NCBI GenBank assembly: GCA_034766995.1
Contig: CM068315.1
Location: forward strand, 45,689,162-45,753,161
Length of the DNA: 64,000 nt
Direction of reading: 5' to 3'
DNA from: Acanthacorydalis orientalis
Taxonomy: Eukaryota; Arthropoda; Insecta; Megaloptera; Corydalidae
Shown here: in pieces, positions 16,876 through 31,262 of the stretch
Layout of the letters: every line of letters starts with the position of its first letter
Position numbering within the stretch: the stretch's first letter is position 1
Translations under genes and position numbers: made by a program
Notes under the pieces: model-generated
Database searches by the model: none
What the model was told of the DNA's origin: nothing
Seen by the model: the letters and a program-made list of their open reading frames with translations, nothing else

Positions 16876-17816
16876 TAAATGTTTTTTTCAAGAAAATTTA
16901 TATTTTCTTAATTAAAATTTAATAAGCAGTATTTTTTATTATTGATTATTAAGTTTTGACATTTCCCCTATTTAATTAAATTCATTTACTCTATTAATTT
17001 CAGAAAATATATTGGTACTTGGTATTGCATAAATAATAAACGAGTTAATAAAGGCTTTTTCATGAAGATATTTTACAGGTATTTGTGTATGTTATCTTTT
17101 AAAATAATCTTGTGTATTTATGTTTCCATTGAGTAAGAATTATATAACGTCGTCATGTTAAACTTTTGCGACTCTTATAATTATTGTATTATCTTCAACG
17201 AAAGAACTAAAAGTAATGAAGATAGACATTGAACTTATATTTTTAAAAATTGTTCAAACGTGATAGATTATCAACTATGTTACATGATAAAGATATTAAT
17301 ATGATAGTTTAAGAATAAAGTCACATTAATTTTCTTTGAAAGTCTCCTTCCAAAATATAATCGAACAAGATTGAACAGGGCCAAGCAAACAGATTGAGAT
17401 AAACTTCATAAAACTTGTGACTCGTATAGTGACTCAGATTAAATATACTGCTATATATAACTGTCTCTGATTCACGAACAGGTCGCATGAAGTATATTAC
17501 ATACATCTATTTTCCCCTTAAATGTACTGTGAGTTGGAATTATGTACTTATTTACAATGAATAAAATTTAAAATTACTATAAATTTTTTCATCGCGTTTT
17601 ATTATACCAATTCAGAAATTTATGTAAAAATTATTACAAAGTAATTATATTTTAATTGTTTCATAATATATTTTAGTTCTTGGGTAAATTATATTTCTAT
17701 AATTTATACACAAATAATTCAATGTTTAAAATACGCTTGTTGATTTCTGTATAGGTAATTAAAGTTCGCATTTATAATTAAAATAACACAGAATAAATTA
17801 AATTAATCGTGATATA

Positions 17817-17876
<60 letters not shown>

Positions 17877-18690
17877 GTATGAGTCTATATGATTTTGTAG
17901 AAATAATTTTATAACTAGAAATATACCAATGTTTTTATTTATATGTATATTTTCATAGACAAATGTATAACAAAGTATGAAACTAGCAAATAATCTCATA
18001 AATGTAATTTAAAATACAATGTTCAATTCAACGTGCTATTTCAATTATACTAAAAATATAAACTACTTTGTAGTATTAACATCACAGTGTTGTCACTAGG
18101 TTATTAGAGATAGTTTCCATTATGACAACTAAATATGTCTCTTTACTAACGTTCAGAGTATATTTCATGATAATTTTCGAAACAAGTATTTCAGTATCAT
18201 GAAAATCTTTGTATATGCATTGCTTTGTATATCATATGTCGATAGTAAATGTTACAAAAGGCTTCAAAAACAATTCAATAACACTGACATAAATACTAAT
18301 AGTTAAACAGATTTCGTCGAGTATTTCTAGTATAATATGATTTTTATTTTATTGTTCAATACATTGAATAAAAATTATGAACAATTTTGTAAATCATTAT
18401 GTTAATAAATTTGTAATTTTTTTCAAACCTTTTATCAAATTTCTATTGTCACATAAAACATCCAAAATATACATTAAAGTTAGTTCAAGTAGGTTGATGC
18501 AAGTTATTTATAGAATATATATTTTATTATTTCAATCTTATTGAAATATTTAAAAAAAAATCAACACTTTCAAATTTAATACATTTGTTATTATTATTAT
18601 TAATTAGTTGAAGACATAAAGGACATGATTTCATTTGTCCATTAATATGTGTCGTTGAGGGTACTTCTGTTTTTAAGATAATTTGTTAGT
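15979..18690. other. AT-rich intergenic DNA with two long (AT)n tracts
   Basis: No gene seen. (AT)n tracts of about 60 bp lie at 16811-16873 and 17812-17872. The open frame at 17321-17506 has no recognisable protein features. Confidence 0.55.
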
Positions 18691-18900
18691 CTATCTCTCA
18701 TGGCGGGCTATTATTTCATTTATTATTAATTTTCTCGACAAGTAATCTGAACAACACCTGATAATTCTCTCATGTGAAGTCTTCGAATGAGTTATACAAT
18801 CTAAGTTGGCCAATATTAATTCGATCATACTTTCCCTCCCTAAAGTTGAGTAATTATAACTTCCATTTATATCACTTGGTGTTCTTCCATTTAGAACCAT
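18691..18900 (-). pseudogene. Remnant of a non-LTR retrotransposon endonuclease domain
   Basis: The minus-strand frame begins VLNGRTPSDINGSYNYST and continues through MIELILANLDCITH. The pattern LNGR-x-SD-x(n)-G-x-Y-T-x(n)-S-x-ID-x-I-x-N is the C-terminal part of the apurinic-like endonuclease domain of LINE-type ORF2 proteins; here the usual S-x-ID is degraded to SMIEL. No reverse-transcriptase motifs were found next to it, so this is an isolated fragment. The assignment rests on motif memory and the fragment is short (69 codons). Confidence 0.55.
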
Positions 18901-19794
18901 AAAGTGTATTTTTTAATATTTAACATGGTTTTCTTGTATTTTTGCAAAGTTTTAGTATACTAAAAGTTTACTTATTATTATTTAGTAAACTTATTTTTTT
19001 CTTAAACTAGGATTTAATTAAAAATGTAACATTAAAATAATGTAAATTCCATTTCCAAAGCTCTCCTTTGGTATATATATATATATGTAGATAGGTAGAT
19101 AAATTAACAATTTATAAAAAGTAAAATAAAAAATACATATTACAAGTGAAGCAAAAATCTCAATAAGGATTATTTAATTTTCTAAACGAGTTCTTTATAA
19201 TTAAATTGAATAAAACCATTTAGTTTGATGAAAATAAAAACATTTTTCCTTTGAACGCAATTGAAAAATTAAACAAATATTATTTACGTATATAAACGGA
19301 ATTGTACACGAGTTCTTTGTATTAGTTAGAGCTTTTGAATAACTCAAATAATAGTAATGATCAATAATGACAGAGTTCATAGTATGGAATCTAAAATGTT
19401 AAAATAAAATTGTATATCATTCAAGTTAATGGATTCTGTAATGTAGTGCTATTACTGTTTAATTAAAATGTTTCATTAGATTATTCCCTGTAATTGATTT
19501 AATCTAGTCTTGTTAATTCATTGACATAATACGATAAAATTGTAAGGTTTGAATGTAATAGTATATATTCTCTATTTAATATTAAAATTAAAATCGATAA
19601 AAATATTATTATTATAGAAATCTGCTGTACTTGCAAACGTTTATAATTTATGGCTTTTCTAGACTGATGTCCTATAAGGTAGAAAATACTTTCGTATATT
19701 TTACCATGTTATAATATTGTAATGTAAACAATCAAATTAATGAGTATAATTTAAAATTCAAATTAATGAATATAAATTCAACGTTTGTCTACAA

Positions 19795-19798
<4 letters not shown>

Positions 19799-19852
<54 letters not shown>
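19799..19852. repeat. (AT)n microsatellite
   Basis: About 54 bp of AT dinucleotides. Confidence 0.95.
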
Positions 19853-19855
<3 letters not shown>

Positions 19856-19898
19856 TATAGTTATGTTTTTCATCCTATACGTTAAAAATATTTAAAAC

Positions 19899-19967
19899 AA
19901 ACTGAAATGATTTTAAAAATATTTCAATGAATATAATATTTTTGAAATATATTTTTAATTTCAGTTT
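19899..19967. repeat. Imperfect inverted repeat
   Basis: The sequence aaactgaaat at 19899 is the inverse of atttcagttt ending at 19967. Pairing continues inward through AAAAATATTTCA-like sequence with a small bulge. It is a minor fold-back of unknown origin. Confidence 0.6.
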
Positions 19968-20305
19968 AAGTATATTAATTTATCACTATCTTTTTTTATT
20001 TTTAATTATATTTTAAATTAAAAAAATACTTATATGAAAATTTATATTTCTTGATTTATTACATTATTTAAGATTCATTATTTTAGTTTTATTTAATAGT
20101 TTAAAGTCGATTACTGCATTGTGAGAATGAAACCAAATCATAAATCATGAACCTAAAATGTAAATTTCGTCAAATTGATATAATCTGAAATATATACAAC
20201 TGATTTTTTTTATTATACCAGAAACACTTTGTAATTTAAAATATCTACCGAATAAAAATTTTCCATTTTGTTAATTTATGTTTTCTCGCATTTTTTACCT
20301 TATAG

Positions 20306-20599
20306 GTATTATAAATAGAGGCGATTCGTTCCGACGACGTCGGTCGCGAAGTTCGAGTTTGTGTCCAGGTCATCACGCACTACCAGATACTATCAGAGAT
20401 ACGCCTCCACGATCACCCGGTGGTAGATCTCATTGCGATGAATTCATTGCTGACGGACATTTGGCTAAAGCGGAACCTTGTACAGGCGAAACACGTAACT
20501 ACAAAGTAGCGTTAATTGGTGCTCCGGGTGTTGGCAAAACGGCACTTATCAGTCAGTTTATGACCAGTGAATGTATTAATGCGTATGATAGACAAAAAG
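20306..20599 (+). CDS. RGK GTPase exon with P-loop
   Basis: A pyrimidine-rich acceptor (ttttttaccttatag) ends at 20305. The donor after 20599 is AAAAG/gtaaga, phase 1. The frame is also open upstream to an ATG at 20278, but the residues from that part (MFSRIFYLI) look like intron translation rather than protein. Confidence 0.75.
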
Positions 20600-20880
20600 G
20601 TAAGAATATATTTCATTATATCCTTATTTTATATAAATAATGCGAAATTCTCAATTACAACTGACAATTTATTTCATAAATTGCACTTAGATGATAATTA
20701 ATTTTGAAATAATAAAATTTTGAAATCGAAAGCCAATTAAATATTTAAAAACCAACATTTTCAAGAATTTAATTTTTCTACACTCTGAATAAAGATTTTA
20801 CCTTAAAGAATAATTATACATAATCACTTAATAAATCAAAATAAATTCTAAATAAACTATCACAAAAAATAATCTAATAT

Positions 20881-20938
<58 letters not shown>

Positions 20939-21078
20939 AATTATTATTAAATCTATTACTAAAACTATCTTCAATACTGATAAAAATTATAATTATTTTA
21001 TTTAAAGCAATTTTATTTAATATACTTCATTTCATATAAACCTACTTTATATAATTAAAATCCACAAACAGGCACGTA

Positions 21079-21150
<72 letters not shown>

Positions 21151-21969
21151 TAGATTATATGCATCGGATAAATATTAAAACCTTTGCTAACAGATAATTA
21201 ATTATTTTGAAAAATGAAAAACTAAGTGTTTTTACAAAAATATATACACACGCAAATATATATATATATATATTTATATGTATATTAGGGAGCTTCGCCC
21301 TCTACTCGCTGCCCACTAGTCAGTTATAATAAGCCTGTACATGTAAGCGAATGAAACAAATATATTTTGTATAGATGGTAGTGTGTCTACTACATAAACA
21401 TTATTGCACATAGATTATTTTTTGCAACGTAGTTATTCTATAAATTTTTTGCGGATAATTTTAATTTTATATATAGAGAAATAAATTATAAAAATAATTA
21501 AATAGCATTCTCAAAAATATCTTTATAATATCAAAGTCTCAACATAAATAAACAGAGGATAAAAATATACGTTTTTAACATTTGGTTTATATTTGTAACT
21601 TCTGTTTATTGATAGATGTGCACTAACAAATGATCGACATTAATGAATGTCAACACTTAAGATTATCTTCAACACCGTTTTTTACGAATAGTCAAAAGCG
21701 GACTTTGAATTATGCAACTCAATTTATAATCTTGATTTGAATTCATAGCACATAGTTTCTACCTTATTTTATACTCTACGGAAAACTAAAGATATTTCAT
21801 AAATATGAATGCTTTAAATTCTACGCGAGAAAAAAGATGATAAAATCACTAATAAAACTTAAAGTTTGTATAAAAGATAAGTAATATTATCAATATATTT
21901 AAAAATATGATTGCCTCAAATTTTAAAAAGATTTTAAATTCAAGTTGAACAATCTATGATAAATATTTT

Positions 21970-22035
<66 letters not shown>

Positions 22036-22357
22036 TAAATTTATATATAGTATCATTTCTTATTTTAAATGTATTGAAACAATTCAGCTCAAATATCTTT
22101 TATTTTGGCAACACTAAAAACTCGTAGAAGATGGGAACAACCACTTCAACCACTTATGTGTAACTTTACTCTTTTGTAACCTTATCTACATGGCCTCTAA
22201 CATAGAAACCAACCACTAAATAATGGGTAATTCTATACGCACCATTTCACAAGAAAATACGCATATGTAGAGCTTGAAAACAATCAAATTTTGTTATGTT
22301 ACGATACAATGAACATTTCATGTATGTGGAAAGGGAATGTGTGTGTGTGTGTATATG

Positions 22358-22392
<35 letters not shown>

Positions 22393-22563
22393 TTATTTAT
22401 TTATATATGTGTATCTTTGTATGTGCGTGTATAATTAATAAACATTAAAATTTACACTCCTCAATAAACATACATAAACTGAATAAATATTTGAAATTTA
22501 TATTATAAATTTCCAAATTAGATAAAAAAGTTAAAAAATAATGATGGATATTTACAAGTTAAT

Positions 22564-22634
<71 letters not shown>

Positions 22635-24008
22635 AATGCATTTCATGTTTTATCTAGGAAAAATAATAAAAATAATTGTCAATACGTCAGATTTATATAA
22701 GTATATAAGTAATCAACGTTTTCTTTTTAATTATTGTTAATTTCCTTTATGGACTAGTTCTATAGATATAAACTGATCAAATGGAATGTAGTAATTAAAT
22801 ATTTGTTTGAAATAAAATATTTTTACACTGATTATTAAATTAAAATAAATACTGATAAACATTTGGTACAATCTGTTGCCAGCAAAAATTTAAATTTTAC
22901 GCATTTATGAATTTTATAAGCAATATAATTCCAATATTATTTAAAATTTATTATCGAATATTTTAATTGAAATAAAATTTCAATAAACGAAAATGAATAT
23001 GAAAATATGTATAATTGAACATGACATGTTGTTTTTATTTTAATACTTGAAAATTATGTTATTAATTATGTAGAATATGAATCAAGGGATAATTCAGTCT
23101 CAAAGTTTAATTTAAAAAAAATACACTGAATCAAAATACTTCCCATACAGCTAACTGTAACAATGATTTTCGCTTATTTTATTCTGAATTGTTTAAATTT
23201 TTTAATTTTTTATGGTTGATTGTAACCTAAAAAGTAATTTTAATGAGCCACCATGAAATTAACCATATTTATATGTTATTTAAAAATTAATGTTATGTTA
23301 AACAACGTTACCTTACTAACAGGCGTCAAAAAAGTTTCCATACACTCAGCATTATTCTACGAGAGTTATTTATTTGTCGTCTGGGAAGTCCCTATTTTAC
23401 TGATACTTGTTCGGTTGTTCGCGTGCTAAAGGTATCAGTTTAGTGTGGCTGAAATATATAGGCCTTTAAATGGAAATACGTTCGCAAATTCGTGAATTAA
23501 TTAATAGTTCAAGATCTGAAGAACAATCTTTGAGGCAGATAGTAAAAACTGTCAAAAAGTCAGTGTACTTATACATATATTCACTATCTAGTATTTGAAA
23601 ATACAGTAGTTATTTAAAATCTATTTGTTTTTAAAATGCATTAAAAAATAATGACTTCTTTTATATTTTAATCCATACAAAATAAAATATTAGCAGGGAA
23701 ATTACCCCTATCATTTCCTTGAATTAACCATTGGTATTAATACAGTGATAATATTCATTTGATAAATATTTAATAACTGGAAACTTATTTTTCGACTTTA
23801 TATTTAGTTAATTATTTATAAATATACAATCAGCATTTAGTAAAGAAAACATTTAGAATTATTCCAAAATATAAATTCAAGATGTTTACTTGTAACAAAC
23901 TAAAGTATATTTTGTTTGTTTTACATTTACTACGGTCAATTTTTTAATCAATATTCTATTTTCAGTCTACGAATAACAAGTATGTATGTATGTATGTATG
24001 TATGTATG

Positions 24009-24044
<36 letters not shown>

Positions 24045-27000
24045 AACTATTTTTGTAGTTGATATATACTTTAATCAAAGTAATCACTACTTACTGTATA
24101 CTTAAATTTTACTTTTAAGAATTTTTTATATGCATATATAAAAATCTTGAAAAACTTATTACTTGTTTGCGAGATAATTACATTTGTATTTAGTTAATAT
24201 TTAATAACTTGAGTGTATTTATAACGCTTAAGATTTTTTATATTTTATAACCATTTTTTTGTGTATTTTTCTTACAAAATTAAATATTTATATCAAGAAA
24301 TTACTCTCAGTGTCTCAAATACGGTTTTTCTATACTTTATTTGTAAAACTATCTATACTTTTCAATACAAATATATAATAAAGTTCCTTATGATTTTTTT
24401 TAAAGTCTCCATATAAATTACATTACAAAATAAAGACATTATAATTGAACAGATTTCAATTTTGCATACTTTTCTATTTCTATATAAAAGATGACCGAGA
24501 AAAATAAAATATCCCAAATACTATTTTCAAGAAAAAAAAGTTTTTTCGAAGATACGAAGCCTATTCTAAATATTATAAAGTTCCTTATCGAAGACGCAAT
24601 GAGATAAAATATATTTACATATTCGTAAAATTATAATGAAAGTGAATATTATCACAGCAGCGTCAATATCTTTGTTATGCACCCTTTGATGAAATACATA
24701 TTTAATATATTCGAAAGCGCAATTTCACAGACAGTCAGATGATATGAATACCGTTTGATATTTGAACTGAAATGTGGATATTTGTATTTGTATGTTATAT
24801 TAATGGTTAAACAAGCACACACTTCGAATAACTGTTCCAATTTAAATTTCATATAACCAACGGAACGTTTAATTTTTATATATGATGTTTTATTTGTACA
24901 ACACAAACCGTATGTTTTTCTGTGTAGTCAGTTTTGTCATTAATTTAATATTGATCATAAACGTAGAGTTGTATTTTTAGGCAACATTTATTAAAGAATT
25001 ATATGTAAATATACAATAAAATATGTGTATTTAATTATCGGACTGTAAAAACAAACATGTAAATAAAAATTAAATAAATAGCTTAGTTTGCGGTATTATT
25101 TAACATTATTGTTTATTTTTTACATTACACCAGATGATGGCTTATCATAATATAAATAATTTATGTATATAGGTAAAATAAAAATAAAAGAAAATATGGT
25201 GAAATTTTGTTGATAAAAAAAAATATGTTATAAAATAAACAATGTCCTTATAACGAGAAAATTTTAATTTTGTTATTAATTTATTTACTAAAATTTGTTA
25301 TAATAATTTCTGTTTTCTAATCTTAGAACTCGTTGAGAATCGAAATCATTTTTTTATTTAAGATAATCACTTCTTAAATGCAATTTTTGATTCATATATG
25401 TTAGAATTTGGATTCAAACTTCCATCCGAATAAGTTTTCATTATATAATTTAGATAAAATATATATTGAATTTATACTGAATATACTGAAAATATATATT
25501 AACTTATTGAAAACTGTGTATTAGCCTAATAAAATAATAAATATTACATTCGTCTTAAAAAACTCTAATGAGTATAATTGAAATTCATATTGAAAAAGTG
25601 TACGCTATTAAAAAATTATATATTAGAAAATATAGTTAAAATATACATTATTAAAAATCAGAAAGAATATAATATAATCAAAAATATAACTATTAGAAAT
25701 TCATAGTTTAAATGTGAATTATTATCAATTATTCTCTTTTACTTCTATATATTATTTAAAAATCCATTTTTATACATGAGGCTGTAGTTAAAATTTTAAT
25801 AGCTTCTGTGAAAAAAGCAAGTGTACTTGTACATTTCTGTGTATAAAAAGAAATTCTTTGTTTCACAGTGCTGATACATTTACTTGTAATTTTATACGTC
25901 TCACAAAATTACATTGTGCTTGAGGAAAAACAGTTTTCGTAAATTAACATAAACTTTAATTTTATTTAAAAATACATGAAATGTGAATGTTATATTTTAT
26001 TTATTTATCTTTAATTTAACAGTGGAATATAATTAAAAGTTAACTATTGAAATTCGACTGATTTTTTTATAAATATTTAAAACAAAAATAAACAAAATAA
26101 TTTTAAATTATAAAGTCATGAAAATATTTATGTAAATTCCTATATTGTCTTAACGAATTTGTAAATGTTAGTTTCTAGAATATTATCTTTCTACATATAA
26201 AAAATAATTCCATCGTAAAATTTCCATAAAACATTTTTTCCCCTCGTTACATTCAAGCAGAACGTTAATCATTCCCGATCATTAATGATTGGTTGATGGA
26301 TATCACGTGGTCTCTGTTCTGATTGGTTGACATCAGTCACATATATGTAGCTCTCTCATGGTGTATAAAGAAAGAGGTGTATACAATTTCAATGTAAAAT
26401 TGATGACATTAATTCAAAATATTGCATTCGCTGAAGCTTTAGAGAAAAAAAATTGTTACACATTTTAACATTGATTTTTATTGTTAATTTTTTTTAAATT
26501 TTTCTAATAAAAAAATTCCAATTTACATTTAAACACAGATTATTCATGCATATAATTTGTTTATTTCTGTTTTGTTAGGGGAGAATAAGCGTTAGAGAGC
26601 GGAGGCCGAATTTCCCCCGAAGAGCCCACTGGTTTTTAAAATGTATACTTTTATTCTTTGTTAATTACGTACTTATTTTAATTCAATATTAAAAACTAGA
26701 TAATTGAATTTCATACAAACTGATCCGTTTTTAATAAGAATTAAAACTGAATTAAGGATTTTATGAGAATGTAATACATGAAAATATATTTTTGACCTTT
26801 TTGATAACATTCTAATTTATTTGAATTTCTCATTGAGTTATTGATAGTTCGCTTACATACTTTTATTCTCTTATAATTGTGTGTGCTTCTATTGATAAAA
26901 TAGTCTTTTTTATTCCTTACTTATAATCTATCATGATTATTATTTTGTTATAAAAATTAATTATGAATAAAGATTAAGTATATAATACACTATGGAGTAT

Positions 27001-28638
27001 TTTTACGAAAGGTATATTATATTTACATATTTTTTATATATTTTTATTAAAATTAAAAACATATATATATATATATATATATATTAAATGCTAAGGTTTC
27101 AAAAAAATTCCAATAAATAAAAAATAATACATAATCGATCAAGACTGATGCGACTGATTTTTCAAAAAAAAAATTCTGCAGTACCATCTTTTGATGAGTG
27201 GTTGCGTTGTAAAGTCGGACATTCAGCTATAGCCATGAAAAAATTGATGTTAAAGGTTTTGATGTTAAAGGTGACAGTACCTCTTTAAAAAAAGTCGAAA
27301 AAAAATACTATAGAACAAAAAGCCAGTATTAAATTTTGTTTCAAGGTGGGAAAAATAGATGGAAAAAGGTACGAAATGAAAAAGTGTGTACGTTGGTGAT
27401 TGGATCGTTAGAACGTTTTTATGAGATGTTTTTAGATTATTCGTGATAGTAGGGAGGACATTCCAATAGCTCTATGAGCAACGCCATCAAAAACAAATTG
27501 TACTTCAAAAACGTGAAAAATATGCTTTAAATTCTTCAATAGGGTCTCTGTGTCTACAAGACTCATCGAGGAATTTACTGGCATACCTGAAAGCACTGTA
27601 CATCAAATTCTGTCCGAGGATTTAGGCAAACGGAAGGTCTGTGCACGCTTCTTACTGCACACGCTAATAGAGAATCAAAAGACGCCAGAGTGGAACATTG
27701 CAAAGATATGCTAAGAGCGAAAAATATTGATCCGGATTTAATGAAAACAACGTATCAGAGGGAGAAACATGATGTTTCGATATGAGCCATTCACAAAGTG
27801 GCATAGTCCGGAATAGCAGAGCCCAGAAAAGACAAAACCGAAGTAAGTGTGCATGCAGAAGAACCAAATTAAGACATTGTTTACAGTTTTCTTACATTCA
27901 AAAGCAATCGTCCATTAGGAATTCGTATCGAGACGTCAAACGGTGAACTTTGATCGCTATTTGGGTGTTCCAAATCGTTTGTGAAACATGATTCTTCGAG
28001 TTCGTCTGAATACTGAGAGCAAGGGTTTTGGTCTCTCGATTTCTTGTCCAGAAAAGGCATCACAGTACTCGAACACCCCGAATTAACCTGATTTAGCTCC
28101 ATGTGAGTTCTGACTATTCCTAAAACTCAAGTTAACGATGAAAGGAAAGCTTTCAACACCATTTTAATCATTCAAAGAGCTTCGACCGCAGTTTTAAAAG
28201 CAAATCCGAAAACGGAGTACAGCGACTGTTTAGAAAAAGTATTTAATCGGTTCCAATATTGCATTGCCTCAGAAGAAGTGTATTTTGAATAAAAAAATAA
28301 ATAAAAACGGATAACTTTTAACTTCTTGTTCTTTTTCGGTACCAGCCGCACCAGACCCAGGACAGACTGTGTATACTAATTTGAAGAGTAAATTATTCTT
28401 GAAACAGATACTAAATAATTATTTATTTCTCTGCATTTAAGAGTTATATCTAATTATCTTCATTTTATAAAATAAATATGTGTCATAAATGACTTCAAAT
28501 ATTATTACTTTTATTCTAATATTAATTAATGATAACGTTGACTATTCAGTAATCAATTATACTATCTTTGAAACAGTTCCATTTATCAATTTTTATTGAC
28601 TACACCATTCGTTTATTTGGTGAATTCATACAGTACAA

Positions 28639-28679
<41 letters not shown>

Positions 28680-29475
28680 TACTTTCTTATTAATCTACTC
28701 GTATATTCATATATGAAAATCATTCTGATGATTTGAATTTTCTCTGCGCTCAATTGTGATTTTCATGTAACCGATTTTCTAATATTACGTTTTAGTATCC
28801 TTAATAAATAGATTGAATACCAGAATATGGCATCGTATCAAAACTTTTCTATTATTCATTCAGATGAATTTCTTGTACAATATCGTGCAATTTCAAATAT
28901 TTGTAGTCAGTTTCTTCTATCAGTAGTGAAATAGCTACATTTTATTATTCTGTATAAAACCATTTTTGGAAGCGAATATTTATTATATAAAAATAATTAT
29001 AATCAATTCAGTAACACACATCACAATAAGGTTTAATATTTTAACAAAAATTATTGTGAGCTAACGTCAAGGTTGTAATTATTTTTAATATGTATTCGGC
29101 ATCATCAAAATATTATTTTTTAATAAGTCTTAAATTTCGTTTGGATAAATCAAACTTTGTTTATATCAAAGGTCATATGACATAAAAAATATGAAAAAAT
29201 AAAAAACTAATCGTGTTAGCTACTCTTCGATGATTGTTTTAAAATATGTTCGAAAAAGACATCAAATTATTTTTTTTCGTATGAATTAAAAATTTTAATT
29301 TATTTTATTATTAGGAAAAAAATGATGTGACTAAGTTGATCTGTTAGTTATACAAATTTGAAAAAAATTATTAATAACATAATTAATTTAAATTTATCAT
29401 TTCCACAAAATCATGCAATATGATAATCATTAAATAAACTCATTATATAAGCAAGTTGATTATAATAATTCAATT

Positions 29476-29524
<49 letters not shown>

Positions 29525-31206
29525 GTATATATAATAGTGTATGTATATGCGTTTGTTTTTAATAATATTCTTAAATTCTTCGAGATAGTAAAAGAACCAT
29601 TAATAAGTACAGCAGTATGTTTTGTATATATTTTTTTTTGTTTTGATTTAAGCACGTATGAATTTTCTGAGAAATATATAGTGAAATACGAAACGTTCCA
29701 GAAATCTAGGACTAAACGAGCGACAGTGTAAAACAGAAATCGTAGTAATACGATTGTGTGTATGCTCGCTATTAATGTTGCTGGTTTTGCATTTCACGCA
29801 CGTTTGCCGTGTTCATGTTTCGAATTTGTTATCACATACAAAATCCGACATGCTGGCGTTTTCAGCCAGGTACAACAACTGAATTACCCAATAAATTAAG
29901 CACGTGGTAAAACAAATGGATATAATATTGTTTAGGTGCAAAGTGTTAAATATACATTATTATTTTATTACATTTAATTAACGTTTGAAGACGTATAAGT
30001 AAGTGTAATATTGGATAATTGTAATTAGTTTACAACAGAAAAAGTGTCATTATTTTCTTATTTTTGAACTTTATTGATTTTTAAACCACTGTTCTTGAAA
30101 AACAATGGGTTCGTTTAACACCATAACAGAAAATCCTCTTAAAATATTTTTTTTAATAGAAAAATGTGTTCATGTTTGAAATTACCTCTATTTATTTAAA
30201 TAAATTTTTAATAAATAATACCTTAAAACATGCAACTTTATGAATATATTTTCAAAATTCACATTTTAGTATTTTCTAAAATGTGAATTTTGAAAATATT
30301 TCTAAATTGAGACCTTTGTATATAAATAATAAACGCTATATGAAGATATGATTCGTTTATCAATATAAACTATTCTCAAATATTAAAAATATATAAATTT
30401 ATGTTCGTTATTATTATCTAATTTTAATCAAAATTTAAGTTATTTTTTTTAAAGTGTAAAACAAATATCCATATTTATAATTATTTTGTCTTCTAGTATA
30501 TTGATATATATTTTTGATACCTACAGAGAAGTTTCATTATTTTTAAATTAAAAAAAAAATAAATATATACTTTTAAATTATAATTGAAAAATATAAACTG
30601 TGGAAAAAGTAAAATAAAAAAAGTACATCCGTTAATAACAACTTGTAAACTATTAGTATGATTTGGAATAATGTGTTATAAATACATTCAAAAATTAAAA
30701 TTAAAGTAATAGAAAATCGTAAAGCATTTTCGTTAATGTCAAATCATGTAATTTGAAATTTAAAAATTAAAATACTGTATTGTACGGTAAATACATTCGA
30801 CTCGACGAATTCTATTCATTGAGATAATAGGCTACTGTGCAATTAGCAATACATTGGTTTTGTACAAAACCACTTTTTCAATTCGACTGCCGAATGCAGG
30901 TGCTTAATTGTCCATGATGTGACAACCTCTCCCCCTCGCAGCATTCCGTTGAGTGGTATGCTCCGTTCGGCGCCGCGACGCCCGTACATGATTACGGCGC
31001 AACGCATCCGGACGTCCATCATTGAGTCGTCGACCTATTTCAAGTTCATTCCCGCACTAGTACGACAAGCCATGCCCAAACAGATCGGGCGATCATAAGT
31101 GTCTTTTTCTTTATTTTTCCTGACTACTAGTTGAGTGCGTGCATGTGGTATCCGTATTTGTATATATAAAAAAAACTGTAGTATATATGCATACATAAAT
31201 AAAAAT

Positions 31207-31262
<56 letters not shown>

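Noticed and set aside
20278..20305. ATG at 20278 as the true start of the RGK protein
   Set aside because: The following residues resemble intron translation and a good splice acceptor ends at 20305. It is kept only as a numbering reference.
24652..24906. 84-codon minus-strand open frame with several Cys
   Set aside because: No recognisable domain; it cannot be separated from chance.
27664..28102. Two minus-strand open frames
   Set aside because: They lie antisense to the decayed mariner whose transposase motifs are on the plus strand.
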